Shown here piece by piece: positions 5,511-11,370 of a stretch of 12,290 nt of DNA. The stretch is from an uncultured Microbacterium sp. (GTDB taxonomy: Bacteria; Actinomycetota; Actinomycetes; Actinomycetales; Microbacteriaceae): contig CANSLE010000043.1 in the NCBI GenBank assembly GCA_947647645.1, forward strand, positions 1 through 12,290. The letters are read 5' to 3'. The position numbers were made by a program, and so were the translations under genes. Position 1 is the first letter of the stretch. Each line of letters begins with the position of its first letter. The notes under the pieces are model-generated. The model saw only the letters and a program-made list of their open reading frames with translations. It did not search any database and had not been told where the DNA came from.

Positions 5511-7049
5511 ATGCCCGCTGTTCCCATCGGTCTGCTCGCGGCCGCCGCCGCCGAGGGCTACGACCGGGCGTTCACACCCTCCGACGGCGTGCTCGTCGTG
5601 CTCGGGTTCACCATGGTGCTCACGTTCATGGCGCTCATCATGACCCGCCGCCTGACCCCGATGGTGGCGCTCATCGTCGTGCCGACGATCTTCGGTCTCT
5701 TCGCGGGAGCCGGCTTCGGGCTCGGCGACATGGTGATCGATGCGGTGAAGTCCATGGCGCCCACGGCGGCGCTGCTCATGTTCGCGATCATGTACTTCGG
5801 CATCATGATCGACGTCGGCCTGTTCGACCCGCTCATCCGCCTCATCACGCGCCTGCTCGGCGACGATCCGGCGAAGGTCGTGCTCGGGACGGCGCTGCTG
5901 GCCGGCGCGGTGTCCCTCGACGGCGACGGCTCGACCACCTTCATCATCACCACCTCCGCGATGCTGCCGATCTACCTGCGGCTCGGGATGAGCCCGGTGG
6001 TCCTCACCTGCGTCGCGGGTCTCATGAACGGCACCCTCAACATCGTCCCGTGGGGTGGACCGACGGTGCGCGCGGCATCCGCCCTGTCGCTCGAGCCGAC
6101 GGACATCTTCGTGCCCATGCTGCCCTCCCTCGCGACGGGCCTGGTGCTCTCGCTCACCTTCGCCTGGTTCCTCGGCCTCGGCGAACGGCGCCGCCTCGCG
6201 GGGGCGGTCGATACCACGCGGATCGAGGCGACCCGCGGCGACGGCCTCCTCGGTGCGCCCCGCCTGTTCCGCGGGGCGGAGTCCAAGCCGGGTGCCGCGG
6301 CGACGCTGCGCACCGGCAACATCGTCACCGTGCGCGGGGCCCGCGAGGCCGTCGCGGCGACCGCGCTGGTGGATGCCGCGGACACGGCCATGGCCGACAC
6401 GATGCTCGACCCGAACCGGCCCACGCTGCGCCCGAAGCTCATCTGGGTGAACCTCGTGCTCACGGTCGCCGTCATGGCGCTGCTCATCATGGACCTGTTC
6501 CCGCTGGCCTACGTGTTCATGGTGGGCGCGGCCATCGCGCTGATCGTGAACTTCCCGAAGCTGAAGAACCAGGCCGACGAGATCGTCGCCCACGCGCCGT
6601 CGATCGTGGGTGTCGTATCGATGGTGCTGGCCGCGGGCGTGCTCGTGGGGGTGCTGAACGGCACGGGCATGGTCACCGCCATGGCATCGTGGATCACGTC
6701 CGTCATCCCCACCGAGATGGGGCCGTTCCTCGCCGTGATCACGGGCGTGCTGTCGATCCCGTTCACGTTCTTCATGTCGAACGACGCCTTCTACTTCGGA
6801 ATACTCCCGGTGCTCGCCGAGAGCGCGTCGCATTTCGGGATCGCGCCGGTCGAGATGGCGCGCGCCTCGATCACCGGCCAGCCGGTGCACCTGCAGAGCC
6901 CGCTCGTCCCGGCCATCCTGCTGCTCGTCTCGCTCGCCAACGTCAACCTCGGTGACCACCACAGGAAGGTGCTGTGGCGCGCGGCCCTCGTCTCGCTCGC
7001 GATGCTCGCGGTGGGCGTGCTGGTCGGGGTGATCCCCGTCGGGCGCTGA
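5511..7049 (+). CDS. CitMHS-family metal-citrate:H+ symporter
   Basis: This inner-membrane transporter of 512 residues should import citrate complexed with a divalent metal (Mg2+ or Ca2+, depending on the member) with protons. Family hallmarks are LTPMVALIVVPTIFGLFAG (48-66), MYFGIMIDVGLFDP (94-107), LDGDGSTTFIITTSAMLPIY (136-155), MNGTLNIVPWGGPTVRAAS (172-190), FFMSNDAFYFGILPVLAE (420-437) and ITGQPVHLQSPLVPA (454-468). It is longer than the roughly 430-460 residues I expect: there is an N-terminal extension of about 20 residues and a long polar loop (about 225-307) between the two membrane halves. It is divergent from the kinase gene across 139 bases, the arrangement expected for a CitAB target; CitH of Corynebacterium glutamicum is a comparable case. 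Metal preference cannot be read from the sequence. It is the only plus-strand gene in the left two thirds. Confidence 0.94.
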   Translation: MPAVPIGLLAAAAAEGYDRAFTPSDGVLVVLGFTMVLTFMALIMTRRLTPMVALIVVPTIFGLFAGAGFGLGDMVIDAVKSMAPTAALLMFAIMYFGIMIDVGLFDPLIRLITRLLGDDPAKVVLGTALLAGAVSLDGDGSTTFIITTSAMLPIYLRLGMSPVVLTCVAGLMNGTLNIVPWGGPTVRAASALSLEPTDIFVPMLPSLATGLVLSLTFAWFLGLGERRRLAGAVDTTRIEATRGDGLLGAPRLFRGAESKPGAAATLRTGNIVTVRGAREAVAATALVDAADTAMADTMLDPNRPTLRPKLIWVNLVLTVAVMALLIMDLFPLAYVFMVGAAIALIVNFPKLKNQADEIVAHAPSIVGVVSMVLAAGVLVGVLNGTGMVTAMASWITSVIPTEMGPFLAVITGVLSIPFTFFMSNDAFYFGILPVLAESASHFGIAPVEMARASITGQPVHLQSPLVPAILLLVSLANVNLGDHHRKVLWRAALVSLAMLAVGVLVGVIPVGR

Positions 7050-7055
7050 CCGCGT

Positions 7056-7088
7056 GCGGCGGGCGGAGCCTCAGCTTCCGTCCGCCGC
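7056..7088. terminator. Bidirectional hairpin between CitMHS and NYN genes
   Basis: GCGGCGGGCGGA and TCCGTCCGCCGC pair over 12 positions with a single G:T wobble around a nine-base loop. The hairpin starts seven bases after the CitMHS stop and includes the NYN gene stop (7071-7073) in its loop, so it could end transcription from both sides. No T-run follows in either direction. The stability of the stem and its place between convergent genes are the argument. Confidence 0.55.
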
Positions 7089-7964
7089 CTCGCTCGCGTG
7101 CGGACGCACGCGCACGATGTTGGTCGTCTCGTCGATGTCGGCGACCCCGGGGTGCGCCTTCACGAAGTCGGAGAATGAGCGGTGACCGAGCGCCTTCTCG
7201 CTGAAGGACGGGTCCATGCGCTTGAGCAGGTTCTTCACCGCCGACAGATGCACCCACTCCTCGTCGGTGCGCTCCTGCTCGAGGCGCAGCGCGCGTCCGA
7301 GGAGCTCGCCGGTGGGGTCCTCGGCCTTCTTGCGCCGCCGCGAGGAGGTCGTGGCCGCGGCATCCGCCTTCTTCGGGGTGGAGGTCGCGGATGCCGGAGG
7401 CACGACGCCCGGCAGAGAGTCGTACGCGTCGAACTGGTCGCACGCGGCGGCGAGCGACTTCGCGGTTGAGCCGGCGACGCCGACGCCCACGACCACCCGG
7501 CCGAGCCGCTTGCAGCGCTGGGCGAGCGGCACGTAGTCGCTGTCGCCGGCCACGATCACGACGTGGGTGAGATCGGGGAGGCGGAACATGTCCTCGACCG
7601 TGTCGACGGCGAGGCGGATGTCGGCGCCGTTCTTCGCATACGCGGCGGCGGGGAAGAGCTGCACGAGGTCCACGGCGCGCGCCACCAGCTGAGAGCGGTA
7701 CAGCGCGTTCACCGGCGACGACCAGTCGGCGTAGGCCCGCGTGAGCACGAGGGTGCCGAAGGATGCCGCGTAGTCGATGATCGCGCCGACGTCGATCGTC
7801 GCCTCCTTCAGACGCTGTGCGATTTCGGGGGCGTCGGGGTCGGCGATGATCTTCTGCCGGTCGCCCGCGTAGGAGTTGCGCCCGTGGACGCGGTCGTACC
7901 AGCTCATCACGATGTTGTCGAAGTCCAGGTAGACCGCGACCCGGTTTCCTTGCAGCTCGGCCAT
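7071..7964 (-). CDS. NYN-domain (PIN-like) nuclease with C-terminal OST-HTH/LOTUS domain
   Basis: The protein has 297 residues and is predicted cytoplasmic. The N-terminal NYN domain (about 8-185) begins VAVYLDFDN with Asp14 and Asp16, and continues with KNGADIRLAVD (Asp115, Asp121) and VIVAGDSDYVPL (Asp141, Asp143). These acidic residues fit the metal-binding site of PIN/FEN-like nucleases, so an RNase fold is supported. An Ala/Ser/Thr/Lys-rich linker (about 188-215) leads to a compact domain (about 222-287) containing EEWVHLSAVKNLLKRMDPSF and GHRSFSDFVKAHP, the pattern of LOTUS domains that bind RNA. The target is unknown. The ATG is one base after the oxidoreductase stop (TGACATG), with AAGGGG seven bases upstream, so it is translated from the same mRNA. 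Homologues are often called LabA-like or DUF88 proteins. Confidence 0.9.
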   Translation of the reverse strand: MAELQGNRVAVYLDFDNIVMSWYDRVHGRNSYAGDRQKIIADPDAPEIAQRLKEATIDVGAIIDYAASFGTLVLTRAYADWSSPVNALYRSQLVARAVDLVQLFPAAAYAKNGADIRLAVDTVEDMFRLPDLTHVVIVAGDSDYVPLAQRCKRLGRVVVGVGVAGSTAKSLAAACDQFDAYDSLPGVVPPASATSTPKKADAAATTSSRRRKKAEDPTGELLGRALRLEQERTDEEWVHLSAVKNLLKRMDPSFSEKALGHRSFSDFVKAHPGVADIDETTNIVRVRPHASEAADGS

Positions 7965-7965
7965 G

Positions 7966-8982
7966 TCAGCGCCCCTTCGGGTAGGTCACGCCGAGCTGAC
8001 CGCGCACGCCGTCGAGGGCGGACATGATGGCGATCGACTCGGCGAAGGGGAGGAGGTCGCTGTCGGTGCGACCGGCCCGGAGGAGCTCCTCGGCGTACCG
8101 CGCCTGGAACTGCATGCCGCGCCCGTCGACCTGCGAGCGGTACTCCTCGATGACGGTGCCGTCGGTCGCCGTGACGCGGAACGACGTCGGCTCGTACCAG
8201 ACGCGGTCGATGTCGATACGGGCGGCGGTGCCGATGACGTGCGCGGTGTTCGGACCGGCTGCGCGCGAGCTCGTCGCGATCGACGAGACGGCGCCGCCGG
8301 CGTGGACGGCGGCGATGGCGACCTCCGTGTCGGCACCGGTCTCGCCCAGCCGGCCGACGGCGCGCACCTCGGTCATCGCCCCCAGCACGTCCCACGCGAA
8401 CGACACGGGGTAGATGCCGAGGTCGAGCAGGGCGCCGCCGCCGAGCTCGAGCGCGTTCAGCCTGTGCGCCGGGTCTGTGGGCAGGGCCTGTGTGTGATCG
8501 GCGATCACGGCGCGCACCTCGCCGAGCGTGCCGTCGGCGATCAGCTCGCGGATGCGCACCATGTGCGGCAGGTAGCGGGTCCACATGGCTTCCATCGCGA
8601 GCAGGCCCCGGCCCGCCGCGATATCGCGGATGGCGACGGCCTCGTCGGCGTCGAGCGTGACCGCCTTCTCGATGAGGACGTGCTTGCCGGCTTCGAGAGC
8701 GAGGATCGCGTGATCGCGGTGGTGGCTGTGGGGCGATGCCACGTAGACGATGTCGACGTCGGGATCGGCGACGAGCTCCTCGTAGGACCCGTGGGCCCGC
8801 GGGATCCCGTACTCGGCCGCGAACGACGCCGCCGATTCCGGTCGACGCGAACCGACGGCGGTGACGGCGAGCCCCGCGGTCTGCAGGTCCCTCGTGAACG
8901 CGTGGGCGATACCGCCCGTGGCCAGAATCCCCCAGCGGACGGGGGTGGGCCGGCCGGTGGTGCCGGAAGCGATGTCGGTCAT
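7966..8982 (-). CDS. Gfo/Idh/MocA-family NAD(P)-dependent oxidoreductase
   Basis: The protein has 338 residues and is predicted cytoplasmic. The Rossmann domain starts VRWGILATGGIAHAF (residues 15-29), with the glycine-rich turn for NAD(P); YVASPHSHHRDHAILALEAG (80-99) and HVLIEKAV (101-108) follow. The last is the family EKP motif with Pro replaced by Ala. EAMWTRYLPH (131-140) and GGGALLDLGIYPVSFAWD (181-198, Asp187 and Tyr191) resemble the dimeric dihydrodiol dehydrogenase/D-xylose dehydrogenase branch, in which a Tyr acts as acid-base. A sugar or polyol substrate is likely but not specified. The gene shares a 36-base divergent promoter region with the M20 peptidase and is followed one base later by the NYN gene. 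The ATG lies six bases after a TAGGCT hexamer. Confidence 0.92.
   Translation of the reverse strand: MTDIASGTTGRPTPVRWGILATGGIAHAFTRDLQTAGLAVTAVGSRRPESAASFAAEYGIPRAHGSYEELVADPDVDIVYVASPHSHHRDHAILALEAGKHVLIEKAVTLDADEAVAIRDIAAGRGLLAMEAMWTRYLPHMVRIRELIADGTLGEVRAVIADHTQALPTDPAHRLNALELGGGALLDLGIYPVSFAWDVLGAMTEVRAVGRLGETGADTEVAIAAVHAGGAVSSIATSSRAAGPNTAHVIGTAARIDIDRVWYEPTSFRVTATDGTVIEEYRSQVDGRGMQFQARYAEELLRAGRTDSDLLPFAESIAIMSALDGVRGQLGVTYPKGR
7972..7977 (-). promoter_or_regulatory. Shine-Dalgarno AAGGGG of the NYN gene inside the oxidoreductase end
   Basis: AAGGGG lies seven bases before the NYN ATG at 7964 and codes for the last residues of the oxidoreductase. As the gap to the upstream stop is one base, this site shows that the second gene is read from the same transcript. 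Confidence 0.6.
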
Positions 8983-8988
8983 GTGTCG

Positions 8989-8994
8989 AGCCTA
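8989..8994 (-). promoter_or_regulatory. -10 hexamer TAGGCT, leaderless promoter of the oxidoreductase-NYN operon
   Basis: On the minus strand TAGGCT, then six bases (CGACAC), then ATG at 8982. There is no ribosome site in the six-base gap. It mirrors the TAGGCT of the divergent peptidase gene at 9007-9012. Confidence 0.65.
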
Positions 8995-9006
8995 TCTGCG
9001 GGCGCG

Positions 9007-9012
9007 TAGGCT
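9007..9012 (+). promoter_or_regulatory. -10 hexamer TAGGCT, leaderless promoter of the M20 peptidase
   Basis: TAGGCT, then six bases (CGAGCC), then GTG at 9019. The hexamer fits TANNNT and no Shine-Dalgarno can fit between it and the start codon. It supports GTG 9019 as the real start. Confidence 0.65.
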
Positions 9013-9018
9013 CGAGCC

Positions 9019-10362
9019 GTGAGTGCCGACAACGCCGCCGCGGTGGCCCGATTCCGTGAGTTGCTTCAGATCCCCACCGTCTCCCAGAGCGACGAGAGCC
9101 TCATCGACTGGGCGCCCTTCGACCGCTTCGTCGAGGCGCTCCCGCGGCTGTACCCGCGATTGCACGACGCGCTCGAGCACGAGGTCGTCGACGGGCATTC
9201 GCTGCTCTATCGGTGGCGCGGAAAGGGCGGCGCGGCGGATCCGCTCGTGCTGATGGCGCACCTCGATGTCGTCCCGGTCGTGGCACCGGAGTGGGACCGG
9301 CCGCCGTTCGGGGCCGAGATCGTCGGCGAGGGGACGGATGCCGCGATCCACGCGCGCGGTGCCATCGACGACAAGGGGTCGCTCGTCGCGATCCTCGAGG
9401 CGGTCGAGGAGCTGGTCGTCGACGCCTTCGTTCCCGAGCACGACGTGTACCTCGCCTTCGGGCACAACGAGGAGACCGCCGGCGGCGGGGCGCGCGCCAT
9501 CGTCGCGCTGTTGCAGGACCGCGGCGTGCGGCCCGGCCTCGTCCTCGACGAGGGCGGCGCGGTCGTCGAAGGCGTCGTGCCCGGTATCGCGGTGCCGACG
9601 GCGATGGTCGGCGTCGCCGAGCGCGGTGTGATGACGCTATGGCTGACGGCCCGCGAGGGTGGCGGTCATGCGTCGACGCCGCCCGCGTTCCCGGCGACGG
9701 CGCGGCTCGCACGCGCGATCGACCGCATCCGACGGCATCCGTTCCCGGCGCGTATCGTGCCGCCCGTGCGCGCTCTGTTCGCGACCCTGGCGCCCCACGC
9801 CACGCAGCCGCTGCGCACCGTCTTCGGCAATCTCGGGCTGCTGGGCCCGGTCGCCGCGCGGGTGTTCCCCCGTCTCGGACCGGAGCTGAACGCGATGGTG
9901 CGCACCACGGCGGTCGCCACCGAGCTGTCGGGCGCCCCGGGGGAGAACGTGCTCGCCACGACAGCGCGGGCCGCCGTGAACGTGCGTCTGCTCACCGGTG
10001 ACACCGTCGCCGCGGCGACCGCGCGGATCCGGCGGATCGTCGCGGATCCCGAGGTGGAGATCGAGCTCCGGCACGGGTCCGATCCGTCTCCGGTGTCGCC
10101 CTGGCGCGGTGAGCCGTGGCGGCGGATCGCCACCGCCGTCCGCGACACCCTCGGCGAGGACGTCGTGACGACCCCCTACATCCAGCTCGGCGCGAGCGAC
10201 AGCCGCTGGTTCACCGCGATCAGCCCGCACGTCTACCGGTTCACGCCGTTCCACCTGACGCGCGCCGAGCGCGACGCCCTCCACTCGCACAACGAGCGCA
10301 TCCGCGTCGCGTCGTGGCTGAGCGGCATCCGTTTCTATCGCGCGCTCGTCGAGGCCAGCTGA
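9019..10362 (+). CDS. M20-family metallopeptidase, carboxypeptidase S-like
   Basis: The protein has 447 residues and no signal peptide, so a cytoplasmic peptidase or amidohydrolase is likely. The two-zinc site is complete: LMAHLDVVPV (78-87; His81 ligand, Asp83 catalytic), HARGAIDDKGS (111-121; bridging Asp117), GHNEETAGGGARAI (148-161; Glu151/Glu152, general base and ligand), LVLDEGG (174-180; Asp177) and LHSHNERI (421-428; His424). Residues about 203-320 form the inserted dimerisation domain, with GGHASTPP typical of the family. The overall pattern is closest to yeast-type carboxypeptidase S/Gly-Xaa peptidases, which free C-terminal residues or hydrolyse N-acyl amino acids; the substrate is not determined. 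The start is GTG, six bases after a TAGGCT hexamer. The gene ends four bases before the stop of the convergent quinone oxidoreductase. Confidence 0.93.
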   Translation: MSADNAAAVARFRELLQIPTVSQSDESLIDWAPFDRFVEALPRLYPRLHDALEHEVVDGHSLLYRWRGKGGAADPLVLMAHLDVVPVVAPEWDRPPFGAEIVGEGTDAAIHARGAIDDKGSLVAILEAVEELVVDAFVPEHDVYLAFGHNEETAGGGARAIVALLQDRGVRPGLVLDEGGAVVEGVVPGIAVPTAMVGVAERGVMTLWLTAREGGGHASTPPAFPATARLARAIDRIRRHPFPARIVPPVRALFATLAPHATQPLRTVFGNLGLLGPVAARVFPRLGPELNAMVRTTAVATELSGAPGENVLATTARAAVNVRLLTGDTVAAATARIRRIVADPEVEIELRHGSDPSPVSPWRGEPWRRIATAVRDTLGEDVVTTPYIQLGASDSRWFTAISPHVYRFTPFHLTRAERDALHSHNERIRVASWLSGIRFYRALVEAS

Positions 10363-10366
10363 GCCG

Positions 10367-11308
10367 TCAGGGGACGAGAACGATCTTGCCGTCGGTGCCA
10401 GCTCCGACGAGGCGGTGGGCCTCGGCGGCCTCCGCGAGGGGCAGCTGCGGGCCGATCTCGACGCTGAAACGTCCGGCGGCCAGCAGGGCGACCGTCACCG
10501 GGATGGCCTCGGCCCGCCACGCCTGCTCCCGGGCGGTCAGGGGCACCGGGCTCCCGCCGCTGAACGCGCGGATGCCGAGACCCGCGGCATCCTTTCCCCG
10601 TACCAGCGTCGCGATGCGCGAACGGTCCGGGGCGAGGGCGAGCGACTGCGCGAGGGCCTCATCCGTGCCGGCGAGGTCGATCACCACGGTCACCCCCTGG
10701 GGGGCGAGCGCGCCGACGCGCTCGACGACCTCGGGTCCGTAGGGCAGCGCGGTCGCACCGAGTGAGCGCACGCGGTCGGCGCGCCGATCGCTGGTCGTCG
10801 CGAGCACCGTGGCGCCCGCGAGCACCGCGTGCTGGATCGCGGCCTGTCCCACCGCACCGGAACCACCGTGGATGAGCACGGTGTCATCCGCGCCGACCGC
10901 GAGGGAGCGGAGCGCCTGGTAGGCGGTGCCGACGGGGATGCCGAGGGACGCCCCCTCGGCCGCCGAGACCTGCGGCGGCCGCGGGACCACGTTCGTAGCG
11001 GCGACGACGATCTCCGTCGCGTAGGCGCCCGCGACGCCGAAGACGACGACGGGCTGACCCACCCGGAACCCCTCGACACCGTTACCGACGGCGGTGACGA
11101 TTCCCGCCGCGTCGGCTCCGACGCGGCGGGGCTCGGTGATCGGGTCGGAGGCGCGCAGCCCCGCGCGAAGCTTGTGGTCGATCGGGTTGACGCCGGCGGC
11201 CTCGACGCGGACGGCCAGCTCATGGTCCCCGGGGGCCGGGACGACGACGTCGGCGACGGTGAGGACCTCGGGTCCTCCGAACTCGGTGTACACGATCGCG
11301 GTGCTCAT
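10367..11308 (-). CDS. Zinc-free medium-chain NAD(P)-dependent quinone oxidoreductase
   Basis: The protein has 313 residues, close to the usual 310-330 for NADPH:quinone reductases of the medium-chain dehydrogenase superfamily. The GroES-like half (1-about 110) contains VRVEAAGVNPIDHKLRAG (33-50), and the cofactor half has the nucleotide-binding turn IHGGSGAVGQAA (146-157) after GIPVGTAYQAL (123-133). The protein has no cysteine, so it lacks both zinc sites of alcohol dehydrogenases and should reduce quinones or other activated double bonds with NADPH. The physiological substrate is unknown. It lies 62 bases after the hrpA stop on the same strand, so it may be read through from hrpA or have its own promoter. 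I see no clear Shine-Dalgarno and no TAGGCT-type hexamer before the ATG. Confidence 0.9.
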   Translation of the reverse strand: MSTAIVYTEFGGPEVLTVADVVVPAPGDHELAVRVEAAGVNPIDHKLRAGLRASDPITEPRRVGADAAGIVTAVGNGVEGFRVGQPVVVFGVAGAYATEIVVAATNVVPRPPQVSAAEGASLGIPVGTAYQALRSLAVGADDTVLIHGGSGAVGQAAIQHAVLAGATVLATTSDRRADRVRSLGATALPYGPEVVERVGALAPQGVTVVIDLAGTDEALAQSLALAPDRSRIATLVRGKDAAGLGIRAFSGGSPVPLTAREQAWRAEAIPVTVALLAAGRFSVEIGPQLPLAEAAEAHRLVGAGTDGKIVLVP

Positions 11309-11370
11309 GCCGGATGCAACGGCGACGCCCGCCGCGTATTCCGCGTGCCGGACGGCCGGGGGTGGACGGG

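Larger units (their letters stand above)
8986..9015. repeat. Perfect 9-bp inverted repeat carrying both divergent -10 elements
   Basis: TCGAGCCTA (8986-8994) and TAGGCTCGA (9007-9015) are exact reverse complements separated by 12 bases. Each arm contains the -10 hexamer of one of the two divergent genes and three further bases towards the start site. It may be two copies of an extended promoter element, or an operator for one regulator acting on both genes. Confidence 0.6.

Noticed and set aside
5372..5527. Extended N-terminus of the sensor kinase starting at 5527
   Set aside because: It would add 52 residues with no signal character, overlap the CitMHS start and swallow the divergent promoter region. 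ATG 5371 lies directly before the first membrane helix and six bases after TATGCT.
5073..6962. Minus-strand open frame of 629 codons opposite the CitMHS gene
   Set aside because: Low-complexity His/Arg/Asp/Glu sequence with no domain; it is the shadow of a well-supported transporter and runs into the kinase gene in another frame.
10351..10375. Possible terminator between the convergent peptidase and quinone oxidoreductase genes
   Set aside because: CTGAGCCGTCAG is only a four-base palindrome produced by two facing stop codons; no stable stem is seen around it.
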